DNA of 32,957 nt from assembly GCA_030531085.1 (NCBI GenBank), contig JAUNOM010000029.1, forward strand, positions 1-32,957, written 5' to 3'. The stretch comes from Prevotellaceae bacterium (GTDB taxonomy: Bacteria; Bacteroidota; Bacteroidia; Bacteroidales; Bacteroidaceae). Below the pieces are notes generated by a model. That model ran no database searches. It was not told the origin of the DNA and worked only from the letters and a program-made list of their open reading frames with translations. This document shows, piece by piece, positions 1 to 9,725 of this stretch; the first letter of the stretch is position 1, and the number at the start of each line of letters is the position of its first letter. The position numbers were made by a program, and so were the translations under genes.

Positions 1-58
1 ATAAATTTTGGGGCTTTATACACTATGTTTTTCTAATTTATCATTTTTGTTTTTCTAG

Positions 59-102
59 GTAATTTGATAGCTTTTACAGTGTAATCTGATAGCTTTTACG
101 GT
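59..102. repeat. 22-bp-period palindromic array, copy A (2 units)
   Basis: Two adjacent 22-bp units. Their 19-bp cores are GTAATTTGATAGCTTTTAC (59-77) and GTAATCTGATAGCTTTTAC (81-99), with 3-bp spacers agt and ggt, and the start of a degenerate third unit follows (ggtatctc, 103-110). The same half-sites recur in arrays near 17.8 kb and 30.0 kb. The array lies about 100 bp beyond the stop codon of the minus-strand fusion gene, so it could be in that gene's 3' untranslated RNA. The function is unknown. The rest of 1-200 is AT-rich to mixed sequence in which I see no gene. Confidence 0.85.
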
Positions 103-200
103 GGTATCTCTTTCTTGTTGATTATAAGGGTGTTATGATGGTGTCGACAGCTGTCCGCCTACCTTGCGTTGGTGTTCTTCATCCCCCTTCGTGGCAAGGC

Positions 201-3200
201 CTAATATGCGTTCAATATCTCCGCTCCACGGTAGTAGTGTGTCAGAATGTCATTGTATGCAATGCCCTTTGCGCCCATCACTGCCGCGCCTATCTGGCAT
301 AATCCCACACCGTGTCCCCAGCTGTGTCCGTTGATTATGAACGACAGTGGGAAGCCGTCCGCATCCTTGCCGCGTGCCTTCACGGTGAAGGCGGAGCTGT
401 ACAGGTGTGTTGGTGACAGTGCCTTGCGTATCTCCAGCTCCTTGCCTATGGTGAATGTGCGGTGCTCGCCTACAATCTTCAGCAGGGATATGCGTCCGCT
501 CTTGCCGCGTTCCAGAGGCTCGAGGTTTATGATACGGCCGAAGTCAATCTTCAACTTCCTGTTTAGCAGCTGTGACAGCTCCTGCTGGGTGTATGTAACC
601 ATCCAGTCATGGAAGTCCACTGTTTCCAGATCGTAGTCGTTGAGTACCTCGGAGAGTATCTTGCGGTCCTGCGTGTTGCAGTATGGGTCACTGACAGAGG
701 TGAGGTATGGCTTGGAGATGTTCTCCCAGCAGTACTGGTATTCCTCCGTCACTCCTCCGCAACATTTGGAGAATCGTGCGTCGCATATCTCCCCCTTGTA
801 TGCCAGTACCTGTCCTGTTGTGGCCTTCACGGCCTTCACCACGCATGGATTGGCGGCGTTTGTGATGCCCTGGTACCGCTGACAGTGGTCGTCAGCACAT
901 ACATCGAAGATTGTATGGTCCTCGCGGTCGTACCATCTTATGAGCATATCGTCCTTCTTGACGAATGAGAAGAAGTTGTTTGCGCCCTCGTTCTTCATCT
1001 GCTGTCGGCGCTCCATCTGTGCCAGAAGCCATGAGCGTGATATCACGGCGTGTGCCTTTAGCAGTTCCAGACTTGATGTTGCTGACATCTCGCTTGATAT
1101 GACGCTTTCCAGATAGCGTTCCACGGGCAGCTCGTTTATGGCGCATATCTTGTCGCCTTCAACCACCAGCCGCAGCTTTCCGATGAAGGTCTGTGTCTGT
1201 TTCCGTTCCCAATGGAAGTTGATGCCTATGGTGACATCCTCTATGCTGAATGAGGCGTTGTCGTCAACGGGTCTGAATGTGAGGTCACGGTATTGTGTGC
1301 CCTTCCACACTATGGCCCCCTCCTTGCATGATACCGTCTGCGGGCCGGTTATCTCCTCGCCTTTTGCCTTGTGTATGCCGTTAAGGGTGAAGTGCAGCTC
1401 GCCGGCGCTTATTATCCCAACCTTAACCATGGGCTGCTCGCTGTAGGTGTTCTTCAGGCGGTGTCGGTGCTCCTCCTCCATGTCATCAGGATTGCGCGGT
1501 ATCAGTTTCTCAATGAGTTTCTCGGCCTGTTCAGGAGTGATGGCTACCTCGCGCAGTATGTCCGCGGCTGTCTCCGCTGTCAGCTTGTTGAAGTCTTCCT
1601 GCCGTGGAGTGATGATAAGTCCGGCCATGTCGAGTGCCCCGGGGCTCACTATGACCTGCCTGTCACCCTGCATGGCATAGCAGTCCGGGCGGTGCTTGCG
1701 TCTTGGGAATATGACTGTGATCTGCTCCTCGCCCTGTCTCCAGGCCACAATGTTCATCATCGGCTCCTCGTCCTGTCTGGCATCCGGTGCCTGTACGGGG
1801 CATACTTCCGCCATGGCGTTGTACAGTCTGTTGAACATCTTGCGCTCCACCTCCTTGTGACGGCTGCGTATCATGAATGCGGGCACGATGTAGTCGGTCA
1901 GCAGGTTGATGCCCTCTCCCTCGCCATTGTCTATGACGGGGCGCATGGTCCTCATCATTCTTGCCATCATGGTCTGCACTGGTACGATGCCGGATGTGCC
2001 GGCCTGCAGGTGCAGGTGGTCAGGTGCGGAGGCTCCGCAGCGCGGTCCGTTGTAGAAGACCATCAGTCTTGTGTGCTGATGCAGCAGCTCGTGGATGGTG
2101 TGGAAGTGTCTGTATATTGACTGCGGCTCATGACTGGTAAGTGGAATGGTGAAGTGCTGTGGCAGGATGGGGTAGGGATTGACGAGTATCTCCATCTCAT
2201 ATTTCTCGTTCTTCACTGCCAGTGGCTTGCTTATCTGCTCCTCGGGCCGGTTCTCCTGACACAGGAAGCACTTGCGTTTTGCCAGTGTTGCCTTGTCAAT
2301 GCTGGCTCCTGTTGACACCATGCGTGCCGGATTGAACTGCAGGCGCAGCTCGCCCACCTCCCTTGTCTGCACGTGCTGCAGGTCGGAATAGCGCTGCCTG
2401 GCATCGTCCCATCTCTCTAACTGGCGGCTGAAGAAGCGCTGCAGGCTGTCACCGGTGTAGAATGGCAGCAGTCCCGCGTTCATGCGCTGGCGCGCTTTCA
2501 GCTCGGTGGTGCGCAAACGGTCCTTGTATAGGTTGTTAGCGTTGATGCGCTCTATGCTCAGCGCCGCGTCACTGTTGCCGTTCCATCTGCGGCAGAGGTA
2601 CAGCTCGTCGTAGATGCGCCCTATGCGGAAGCGGCGGCTGAAGGCAAGTCCTATGGCATAGTCCTCACCGTAGCTGGTGTTGGGAAATCCAAGTTGACGC
2701 AGAAGCGGGGTGAAGAATGCGCGCGGCGCTCCGAGACCGTTGATGCGCAGGGCGTTGTTAGGGCCGTTGGTGTCGGTCCATTCACGGTGGTCAATGATGC
2801 CGGGAGGCAGAGTGTTGAGGTCGAAGTCGCACATACGGTATGCGCCTATGACCATTGCCGCCTTCTGATGATAGAAGCAGTCTATGATTCGCTGCAGGGT
2901 GTCGGTGCCGGAATACAGGTCGTCCGAGTCAAGCTGGACGGCAAAGCGTCCGCAACGGTCGTCATTGACGGCCATATTCCAGCATCCGCCTATGCCCAGG
3001 GGCAGCTCGCCGTCCTCATTGTCAGGTATGATGTGTATCAGCCTGCCGCCGTCCTGTGCCGTATTCTCCTCCTGCTGCAACTGCCGGAGGATGGCCGTTG
3101 TGCCGTCAGTGGAGTGGTTGTCAACAACGATTACATTGTAATTGAAGCGCGTTTTCTGTGACAGTGCGCTGCGTACCGCGTCAGCAATGGTCTTCTCCCT

Positions 3201-3920
3201 GTTGAATACAGGTATGACCACTGTGGCCTCCACGGGGAATACCTGCTCGTTGAAGTCCGGTGTCAGCGCGTTGTCAGTGTCAATCCTTGCCCCTATTGCC
3301 TCAAGGTGCTCCGTGGCCACCTGCTCCATCTCTATCTGCATACTGCGGTTGCGCGGATTGACATAGTCAAACTGCTTCTCTCCGCTCTTGCGTGTGTCGA
3401 GTTCCTCCTCTGTGTACAGGTACTCGTTGATGTGGTGCAGTGTTCCGTGGCGCTGCAGGTACAGCCGCAGTGCGTAGATGCCGGCGTATGCCAGGTCTGA
3501 CTTCTGTTCCTTGATAAAGTCCTTGAACATGGAGGTCTTTATGCAGAGCAGCTGTCCGAAGTCGAAATCGTCACGGATGCTGCCCTCCTGATAGTCTATC
3601 AGAGGGTGGTTGTGGCGCTGTCCGCCTGTCATGGAGTAGTGGTCGGCGTAGACCATGGCCGCGTCAGTGTCTATGGCCACACGGATCATGCGCTGCAGTG
3701 AGTTCTTGCCCATTGTGACAGGGGTGGACTTCTGTGACAGCAGTATATAGTCGGCTGTCGCTATGTCCGCTATCTTGCGGAGGGTTGCCATGGCTATGAC
3801 AGGCTCTCCCTCAAGCAGGCACAGCTTCTTCACCACTTTCTCACGGTTCAGCTTCTCTACTGTGGCAGCAAAGAGCCTTGCATTGCTGCATGGAATGAAT
3901 ATGTCTATCTTCTGGAACAT
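201..3920 (-). CDS. Glycosyltransferase family 2 - DUF4922 - SpoIID/LytB fusion protein
   Basis: This 1239-residue protein has three recognisable parts. Residues 1-200 resemble a degraded glycosyltransferase-like segment. Residues 230-470 form a GT2 domain ([12 protein letters not shown] near 235; the DSDD metal and nucleotide-sugar motif at 331-334). Residues 500-800 match DUF4922, a HIT/GalT-superfamily nucleotidyl-transfer fold, with DHLHLQ at 634-639 as the likely active-site motif and a CFLC pair at 551-554. Residues 830-1239 are a SpoIID/LytB domain: Glu944 in SSEM is the probable catalytic acid of a lytic transglycosylase, Cys residues lie near 1008-1013 and 1053-1054, and the [13 protein letters not shown] signature is near the C-terminus. 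No signal peptide is visible, which is odd for a peptidoglycan-cleaving domain. It is last in a minus-strand run, 45 bp after the LolE-like permease. The domain calls are firm; the joint function is unknown. Confidence 0.85.
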   Translation of the reverse strand: MFQKIDIFIPCSNARLFAATVEKLNREKVVKKLCLLEGEPVIAMATLRKIADIATADYILLSQKSTPVTMGKNSLQRMIRVAIDTDAAMVYADHYSMTGGQRHNHPLIDYQEGSIRDDFDFGQLLCIKTSMFKDFIKEQKSDLAYAGIYALRLYLQRHGTLHHINEYLYTEEELDTRKSGEKQFDYVNPRNRSMQIEMEQVATEHLEAIGARIDTDNALTPDFNEQVFPVEATVVIPVFNREKTIADAVRSALSQKTRFNYNVIVVDNHSTDGTTAILRQLQQEENTAQDGGRLIHIIPDNEDGELPLGIGGCWNMAVNDDRCGRFAVQLDSDDLYSGTDTLQRIIDCFYHQKAAMVIGAYRMCDFDLNTLPPGIIDHREWTDTNGPNNALRINGLGAPRAFFTPLLRQLGFPNTSYGEDYAIGLAFSRRFRIGRIYDELYLCRRWNGNSDAALSIERINANNLYKDRLRTTELKARQRMNAGLLPFYTGDSLQRFFSRQLERWDDARQRYSDLQHVQTREVGELRLQFNPARMVSTGASIDKATLAKRKCFLCQENRPEEQISKPLAVKNEKYEMEILVNPYPILPQHFTIPLTSHEPQSIYRHFHTIHELLHQHTRLMVFYNGPRCGASAPDHLHLQAGTSGIVPVQTMMARMMRTMRPVIDNGEGEGINLLTDYIVPAFMIRSRHKEVERKMFNRLYNAMAEVCPVQAPDARQDEEPMMNIVAWRQGEEQITVIFPRRKHRPDCYAMQGDRQVIVSPGALDMAGLIITPRQEDFNKLTAETAADILREVAITPEQAEKLIEKLIPRNPDDMEEEHRHRLKNTYSEQPMVKVGIISAGELHFTLNGIHKAKGEEITGPQTVSCKEGAIVWKGTQYRDLTFRPVDDNASFSIEDVTIGINFHWERKQTQTFIGKLRLVVEGDKICAINELPVERYLESVISSEMSATSSLELLKAHAVISRSWLLAQMERRQQMKNEGANNFFSFVKKDDMLIRWYDREDHTIFDVCADDHCQRYQGITNAANPCVVKAVKATTGQVLAYKGEICDARFSKCCGGVTEEYQYCWENISKPYLTSVSDPYCNTQDRKILSEVLNDYDLETVDFHDWMVTYTQQELSQLLNRKLKIDFGRIINLEPLERGKSGRISLLKIVGEHRTFTIGKELEIRKALSPTHLYSSAFTVKARGKDADGFPLSFIINGHSWGHGVGLCQIGAAVMGAKGIAYNDILTHYYRGAEILNAY

Positions 3921-3965
3921 TGTTTATGTTGGCTAAAGGCGCTGTTGATGTTTTTGACAATTTGG

Positions 3966-5249
3966 TTAACAGGTCCTCATTTTCTTCAGACGCTGTACTG
4001 GATAGAGTACTGAGATGAAGCCTACGGCGACGACAGTTATGAACACTATGAGCACATCGCTGTAGTGTACGCTTACGGGATATGCGTCAACAACGAATGC
4101 CCCGCTTGACTGTCCCAGTGTCACAAGGCCGAACTGCTGCTGCAGCCAGCACAGGAGCAGGCCGATGGCGACGCCGATTATGGCTCCTACTATGCTGATG
4201 AGCCATCCTTCGAATATGAATATCCGCCTGATGAGCGAGTCACGGGCGCCAAGGCTTCGCAGGGTCTCAGCGTCCTTCTTCTTGTCAATGATAAGCATGG
4301 ACAGTGAGCCTATGATGTTGAAGCAGGCCACCACAAGGATGAATGTGAGGAATATGTATGCCATCAGCTTCTCTATCTTCATTATGTTGAAGGTGTCCGC
4401 CTGCTGCTCGTAGCGGTCCATCACCCGGAACCTGCTGCCGCAGATGTCCTGCATCTTCTGCTTTACAGCCGTTATGTCGCTTCCCGGCTTCAGCTTTATC
4501 TCGAGGTTTGACAGCTCGCCGTCACGCTGGAACAGCATTCTGGCGAATGATATGGATGTGATGATATGGCTTCTGTCATACTTTCCCTGCTGTACACAGA
4601 ACACCACACCGGGTGATATCAGCGAGTCGACGACAAAACTCTCTATGGGGTTGGACATATCAAGCTGGCCTTCACGGCGTGGGGCGTAGATATGCAGGAA
4701 GCCGTCATAGCGTGCCGGCATGCCGAGTGTCTGTGCCAGGCGTATTCCCGGTGTGCCATACTGCAGGTCCGCGGCCTCCAGCTCAAACGTTCCCTCTCCG
4801 TAGCAGATGTCATTGATACGTGTCAGTTTTGTAAAGTTATCCTCAACACCCTTTATCGTAACCATAGCCTGACGGTCCCCGTATACGGCGAGGGCCTGGT
4901 CCTCGATACATTCCGTGGCTATCTCCACCTCTTCCATGCTGCGTATCTGCATCAGTGTGGGATCGTCTGCCGCCACGGTCTTTCCACTTGTGGGCACTAT
5001 CTCTATCTGTGGGTCAAAGGCGGTGAAGAATGTGGCAACAAGGTCGCTGAAACCGTTAAACACGCTGAGCACCACCACCATGGCCATGGTGGCTACGGTG
5101 ACACCGATGACAGAGATGGCGGATATTACGTTTATCACATTAGTGCTCTTCTTGGAAAAGAGGTAGCGCCGGGCTATGAATAGACTAACCCATGTCCGCC
5201 CGCCGTTCTGTGGTGAAGGGTGGGGAAGACTGTTTGTTCCTTTATTCAT
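3966..5249 (-). CDS. FtsX-family ABC permease, LolC/LolE type
   Basis: This 427-residue inner-membrane permease is of the kind that, with an ATPase partner, extracts lipoproteins from the inner membrane for transport to the outer membrane. The family start FIARRYLFSKKSTN is at residues 24-37. It is followed by a first membrane segment (about 38-65), a periplasmic domain (about 66-285), and three further membrane segments (about 288-315, 345-375 and 395-420), the standard MacB-core plus FtsX layout. The first 23 residues, with a Pro-rich stretch (SLPHPSPQNGGR), are not typical of the family; no other in-frame ATG lies before FIARRY. It follows rbfA by 12 bp, so the two are probably co-transcribed. 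No LolD-type ATPase gene lies in the window. The substrate is inferred from the family. Confidence 0.85.
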   Translation of the reverse strand: MNKGTNSLPHPSPQNGGRTWVSLFIARRYLFSKKSTNVINVISAISVIGVTVATMAMVVVLSVFNGFSDLVATFFTAFDPQIEIVPTSGKTVAADDPTLMQIRSMEEVEIATECIEDQALAVYGDRQAMVTIKGVEDNFTKLTRINDICYGEGTFELEAADLQYGTPGIRLAQTLGMPARYDGFLHIYAPRREGQLDMSNPIESFVVDSLISPGVVFCVQQGKYDRSHIITSISFARMLFQRDGELSNLEIKLKPGSDITAVKQKMQDICGSRFRVMDRYEQQADTFNIMKIEKLMAYIFLTFILVVACFNIIGSLSMLIIDKKKDAETLRSLGARDSLIRRIFIFEGWLISIVGAIIGVAIGLLLCWLQQQFGLVTLGQSSGAFVVDAYPVSVHYSDVLIVFITVVAVGFISVLYPVQRLKKMRTC

Positions 5250-5261
5250 GCACTGTGAGTG

Positions 5262-5597
5262 TTATTTCTTCAGCAGGTCGTCAATGTGCTCGAGATAGTC
5301 AAGGGAGTCGTCAAGGAAGAAGCGCAGCTCTGGAATGATGCGCAGCTGGTTCCTCACCTTCTGCCCGAGGTCGTAACGTATTGTTGCGGTGTTGGTGATG
5401 ATGTTCTTCAGCAGTTCCTCTCCCCTCTCAGATGGGAAGATGCTGAGATAGGCCGTACATACGCTGAGGTCAGGTGATATCCTTACACGTGTTACGCTCA
5501 CCATCACTCCGCGCATCTGACGTGTCTGGCTCTGGAAGATAAGGCTCAGCTCCTTCTGGAGCAGGCGTGATATTCTGTTTTGTCTTGTCTCTTGCAT
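5262..5597 (-). CDS. rbfA: Ribosome-binding factor A
   Basis: This 111-residue protein is the normal size for RbfA, a KH-fold factor that binds the 30S precursor and assists 16S rRNA 5'-end maturation, notably in the cold. It starts TRQNRISRLLQKELSLIF, and the conserved MVSVTRVRISPDLSVCTAYLS-like strand region (residues about 31-52) and the IPELRFFLDDSLDYLEHID motif (about 88-106) are clear. It sits 27 bp after the GH25 gene and 12 bp before the LolE-like permease. The rbfA-permease order recurs in Bacteroidales from memory. It is cytoplasmic with no unusual features. Confidence 0.95.
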   Translation of the reverse strand: MQETRQNRISRLLQKELSLIFQSQTRQMRGVMVSVTRVRISPDLSVCTAYLSIFPSERGEELLKNIITNTATIRYDLGQKVRNQLRIIPELRFFLDDSLDYLEHIDDLLKK

Positions 5598-5624
5598 GAT
5601 ATGTAATATTGTTGGTTGTTATTG

Positions 5625-7361
5625 TTAGAACTTTAATCCATTGTATACGTTGATGTCCACTTCGCCGTGTATGCCCTTTACTCGTCCGTCCGGTGACAGT
5701 TGCCAGTACTTCAGGTTCACGTTGGGCTTGTATTCTCCGTACCGTGCTATCCAGACATCGTATTTCTTCTGCAGGTCTGGCGCCAGATGCAGGTATTTGT
5801 TTACAAAGCGCTGGCTGATATATAGTATAGGTCTTACTCCGCGCCGCTGTTCCACAGTGTTCAGCCACTGCCTTACGTTGTTGAACAGGGCCCTTATTCC
5901 GCCTGATTTCCTTATCTGCGCATCGGTAGGCTCAAGGTCAAGTACGGGTGGAAGGTCTCCGATGGCATAGCGGCTGTTACGCAGGAAGTTCATTGCCTGC
6001 CTGTGTCCGGAGGTTCTCCATGAATAGAAATGGTACGCGCCGGTACGGTATCCGTGCCTGCGTGCGGCGGCATAGTCTGCGGCGAAGTATCTGTTTCGTA
6101 CTGTTACGCCTTCTGTGGCCTTTATGAACACGAAGCGTACAGGGTAGTTGACCTCGCCATGGATAATCTTCTTAGACATCTTTCCGAGAGAGGTGATGCG
6201 CAGATCCTTCCAGTTAATGGAATAACGTCTGCGCCCTTTCTCATGCTGATGTTTCGAGATGTCTATGCCATAGATACGTTCCGGGGTGTATGTTATCCTC
6301 TCGCCGAGGAACTTGTCGTCTTTCCACTCGCCCAGTTGTAGCCGTTGCCCCTTTATGATTGAGAAACCGACTCCGTTGCGTTTGCCGTGTATCCATTCAC
6401 CCTCGTAATAGTCACCGTTAAGGGTCAGAAGGGTTCCGTAGCCGTGTGGCCTGGCTGTTGAGTCACGGCCGCCGCAGTAGTTGCCAGTACTGTCTATGGC
6501 GGATGTATTGGGACGCGGATGCTTTGGGTGCGTTGCCTTTAGCAGGTTAAGGGCCTTACCTTTCTTATATAGCCGTTCCATCAGGCCGGGACCGTCGCAT
6601 TGCTCTTTAGGGGCAATTATTACCAGGCCCTTGCTCTCTTCTTTTGGTTCACACTCAATCCTTGTACCAGTAGAATCGTCAGGGATGAAGAATCTGCGCT
6701 CCATCCTTATGCGGAGGCTTTTGCTCCTCATGGCTCGCTCTATCTGTCCGGAAGCCTTGGAGAGTGACGCTTTTGTCCTCGACAGCCTTTCGCCATAGCG
6801 TGCCACTATGTCAAAGCCGTTGTCAAGTACGGTGTGGGTATGCAGGAAATAGTCCACATCCTCCAGCCGGTTCTTTGCGGTGTGCAGCTCCTGGGTCAGG
6901 TGTCTGGCCTGTCGTCTCAACAGGCGCATTATTTCATCATGCCTTAATCTGCATACTGCTGCGGTATCCTTTGACTCCACTGCTATGCGTCTGCCATTGT
7001 ATGGCAGCAGTTCCCATGGCCGTACCCACAGGGCGTTGACGGTGTCGTGGGTTGTTCTGCCGAGTCCCTCAAGCAGTGTGTCACCGCGTGTGGATGTGAA
7101 TGCCATGATGTCCGTTGTGTCGTCCGCGATGACATATCTCGTCTCGGTCTGGATCTGTATGCGGCCAGACTGTATCTCCTTCTCCGTCAGAGGGTAATAG
7201 TACCAAAGGCACCATAGCGCCGCAAGCAGCAGTAGCAGTATTGTGGGCACTACACATCCTGTTCTCCTTCTGCCTATACTTCTACGGCGGTAGGATTGAT
7301 AGGTGGCCGGCCTGTATGCTGACCGACTGCTGCGCCTTCTGAATATGATAGGGAGCATCAT
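5625..7361 (-). CDS. Membrane-anchored GH25 lysozyme with MORN motifs
   Basis: This 578-residue protein has a very basic N-terminus (residues 8-33, many Arg) and one hydrophobic segment (38-55), suggesting a type II membrane protein with its bulk in the periplasm. Residues about 60-280 match no family I know and are charged and partly helical. Residues 300-352 hold MORN-type repeats (GDYYEGEW, GKRNGVGF, LGEWKDDKFLGE). Residues 363-578 are a glycoside hydrolase family 25 domain: YGIDISKHQ with Asp367, KATEGVT, GAYHFYSW, and the catalytic pair in LDLEP (Asp475/Glu477). GH25 enzymes cleave the beta-1,4 MurNAc-GlcNAc bond of peptidoglycan. It is in a minus-strand run, 24 bp after the outer-membrane barrel gene, and the run context suggests envelope remodelling. 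The membrane topology and MORN role are inferred. Confidence 0.9.
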   Translation of the reverse strand: MMLPIIFRRRSSRSAYRPATYQSYRRRSIGRRRTGCVVPTILLLLLAALWCLWYYYPLTEKEIQSGRIQIQTETRYVIADDTTDIMAFTSTRGDTLLEGLGRTTHDTVNALWVRPWELLPYNGRRIAVESKDTAAVCRLRHDEIMRLLRRQARHLTQELHTAKNRLEDVDYFLHTHTVLDNGFDIVARYGERLSRTKASLSKASGQIERAMRSKSLRIRMERRFFIPDDSTGTRIECEPKEESKGLVIIAPKEQCDGPGLMERLYKKGKALNLLKATHPKHPRPNTSAIDSTGNYCGGRDSTARPHGYGTLLTLNGDYYEGEWIHGKRNGVGFSIIKGQRLQLGEWKDDKFLGERITYTPERIYGIDISKHQHEKGRRRYSINWKDLRITSLGKMSKKIIHGEVNYPVRFVFIKATEGVTVRNRYFAADYAAARRHGYRTGAYHFYSWRTSGHRQAMNFLRNSRYAIGDLPPVLDLEPTDAQIRKSGGIRALFNNVRQWLNTVEQRRGVRPILYISQRFVNKYLHLAPDLQKKYDVWIARYGEYKPNVNLKYWQLSPDGRVKGIHGEVDINVYNGLKF

Positions 7362-7385
7362 ACCTGTAGTGGTCTGTCGTTTGTT

Positions 7386-9662
7386 TTACATCTCGTATCC
7401 GCCCATGGAGCCGCCCATGCTGTCTTCTTCCATGGACTGCTGCTCCTGTCTCTTCTTTGCTCCGGCCTGATTGCCGAAGTTCCAGGTAAGTGTGAAGTTC
7501 ACAGTGCGGCCTCCATGCTTGTTCTCCTGATAGCGTTCAAAGGTGTCGCTGCTTGTGTAGTTCTTCCATTTGCGGCTGTTGAGCAGGTCGCGGCAGTTAA
7601 CAGAGAGTATCAGCTTGCGGTTCATGAAGTTCTTCTTTACTCCAAGATCCATGCCGTACGATGATGGTCTGTGTCCCTGTGTTATGACACTGCGTGAGTT
7701 GTAGCGTCCGCTGGCCTGCACACTGATGTCGTATGGCAGTGTCAGTGCGGCTATGATACGGGCGTTCCATGTGAAGTTGTCCTGTGACAGTCCTGTGACG
7801 GTCTGTCCCTCTATCTCGTATGCAAAGTCATCAAGCTTGTAATAGTATGCGTTCACGTTGGTGGTGAGGTCGAGAATCCTTCCAATCTTGCTCTTTCCGG
7901 TTATCTCAATACCCGTAGATATGGACTTTGCCACATTCATCGGTGTACGGTACATCATGCCGTCGCTCTGGCTGCGGTAGTTTATGCGCTGTATCACGTC
8001 ACTGGTCGGACGGTAGTAGCTTGACACGAGTATGGAGTGCATATTCCACTGCTTCAGATAGTTCAGTGAGAAAGAGCTGGAGTATTCCGGTGTCAGTTCC
8101 GGATTACCGAACGATACTATTGAGGCGTCACTCGTATTGCGGAAGTTGTTCAACTCGCCTCCCCATGGTCTGCGCAGTCTTCTGGTATAGTTCAGTTGCA
8201 GCTGCTGGGTTTGCGTAAGCTGATATGACATGAATACGGACGGGAACAACTGGAAATAGTCTTTTTTAAAAGGATTTCCCTTGTCCTGTTCTCCGTGCTC
8301 CTGCTGCCAGTTCAGTGATTCCGTCTCCACGCGCCAGTACTCTCCACGCAGTCCTGCCATTATTCCGAACTTGTCCTTGTTGTATGACAGTGTGGTGTAC
8401 AGTGCGTGAATGTCGTTGTCGTATGTGAAGCGGTTGAAGTACTGCTGGTCCTCTATCAGGTCAATACCGTCCCAGTTCTGCGCCTCGAACGACAGCTGCG
8501 GCGTGTTCTCGTGTGACATGGAGCCGTTATATCCCGCCTCCAGCTTCAGATGGTCAGTCAGTGGGTTCTCATAGTCAATCTTCACCTCCGTGCGGTGGTT
8601 CTTGATGTTAAGCGGCCGCGACTGGTATGACCTTGATGTGGGCAGCGAGAGGTCCATATAGGATATGGAGTCCTGATAGATGTTGTCGTTGTCTGACTTC
8701 CATTGGTTGTGTGATACGACGAAGTCCAGAAAGTGCTTGTCTGCAAAGTTATGGCGATAGTTGAACTCCACATTATACATCGTGCCCGGTCCTCCGGAGT
8801 ATGTGTTCCTTCTCCTTATGCGTTCCAGAACCTCTCCCGTTGCTGTGTATGCACCATAATAATAAGGTGTGGACGAATGGTTCTTGTGCTTGCCGGTGAA
8901 TATCATTCCATTTACGGAGAAGTCGTCCTTGTCTGTGGCGTGCCATGTCAGTCCGGCCCTTGTGAAGAGCATATTGCCCATACGGTCATTCTCTGTGTTG
9001 TGACGCTCGTATGATGTTGGCACACCTGCCGTCAGGTTGTCCTGCCAGCTGTTGTTGTGCCCGGTGTTCTCCATGTGGCGGTAGCCTATGTTGAAGTACG
9101 CGTCGAGTTTTGACGAGTTATAGTTGATGTTGAACGATGAGTTCGCCCCTCCGCGCGTGTTTGCTCCTGCCTGCACAGAACCGTAGTACCCGCTCTTGCG
9201 TTCCTTTTTCAACACAATATTGATGATGCCTGCCGAGCCTTCTGCAGAGAATTTTGCTGAAGGGTTGTCTATTACCTCTATCCTCTCTATACTCTCTGCC
9301 GGCAACTGCTGTAGAATCTGTGCGCGGTTATCGCTTGTCAGTCCGCTTGGTCTTCCGTTGATCCACACTTCTACACTCGAGTTTCCTCTTAGTGACACGT
9401 TTCCGTCGTTGTCCACTTCTACAGACGGTATGCTCTCCAGCACTTCGCTGGCACTTTGTCCGGCGCTTGTTATGAGGCTTGCCACATCAAACTCCTTTCT
9501 GTCCACTTTTAGTTTCATTGTGGCCCGTCTTCCTGTCACCTGTATCTCTCCGAGAGTCTGGTCCGCTATCTTTCCTTCTTCCTTCTTCTTCTGCTGTGCT
9601 GCCGCTGTCATTGCGAGTGTCAGCAGCATGGCTGTGTAGATGGCTCTTATGTGCATCTTCAA
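7386..9662 (-). CDS. Outer membrane beta-barrel protein, TonB-receptor-like
   Basis: This 758-residue protein starts with a clean signal peptide (residues 1-22, ending AAAQ). A plug-like domain (about 35-150) follows, with the typical sequence NVSLRGNSSVEVWINGRPSGL, IERIEVIDNPSAKF and GSAGIINIVLKKE. The rest alternates aromatic-rich strands and ends in a barrel with an unusual Gly/Met/Glu-rich tail (GGSMGGYEM) rather than a terminal Phe. The family, often annotated 'outer membrane beta-barrel protein' in Bacteroidetes, usually carries an N-terminal carboxypeptidase-regulatory-like domain; here the mature protein goes nearly straight into the plug. No SusD partner is next to it, so this is not a classic glycan-import pair. 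The substrate is unknown. Confidence 0.9.
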   Translation of the reverse strand: MKMHIRAIYTAMLLTLAMTAAAQQKKKEEGKIADQTLGEIQVTGRRATMKLKVDRKEFDVASLITSAGQSASEVLESIPSVEVDNDGNVSLRGNSSVEVWINGRPSGLTSDNRAQILQQLPAESIERIEVIDNPSAKFSAEGSAGIINIVLKKERKSGYYGSVQAGANTRGGANSSFNINYNSSKLDAYFNIGYRHMENTGHNNSWQDNLTAGVPTSYERHNTENDRMGNMLFTRAGLTWHATDKDDFSVNGMIFTGKHKNHSSTPYYYGAYTATGEVLERIRRRNTYSGGPGTMYNVEFNYRHNFADKHFLDFVVSHNQWKSDNDNIYQDSISYMDLSLPTSRSYQSRPLNIKNHRTEVKIDYENPLTDHLKLEAGYNGSMSHENTPQLSFEAQNWDGIDLIEDQQYFNRFTYDNDIHALYTTLSYNKDKFGIMAGLRGEYWRVETESLNWQQEHGEQDKGNPFKKDYFQLFPSVFMSYQLTQTQQLQLNYTRRLRRPWGGELNNFRNTSDASIVSFGNPELTPEYSSSFSLNYLKQWNMHSILVSSYYRPTSDVIQRINYRSQSDGMMYRTPMNVAKSISTGIEITGKSKIGRILDLTTNVNAYYYKLDDFAYEIEGQTVTGLSQDNFTWNARIIAALTLPYDISVQASGRYNSRSVITQGHRPSSYGMDLGVKKNFMNRKLILSVNCRDLLNSRKWKNYTSSDTFERYQENKHGGRTVNFTLTWNFGNQAGAKKRQEQQSMEEDSMGGSMGGYEM

Positions 9663-9725
9663 TATTGTGTTGTGGTGGTTGTCCTGATTACTAATGATGA
9701 TTGTCTTTCTGTGGCGTTATAGGCC

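Noticed and set aside
1371-2120. Plus-strand 249-codon open frame
   Set aside because: It lies wholly antisense to the fusion gene, over its DUF4922 and SpoIID-proximal part, and its sequence shows no family motif; it is a shadow frame.
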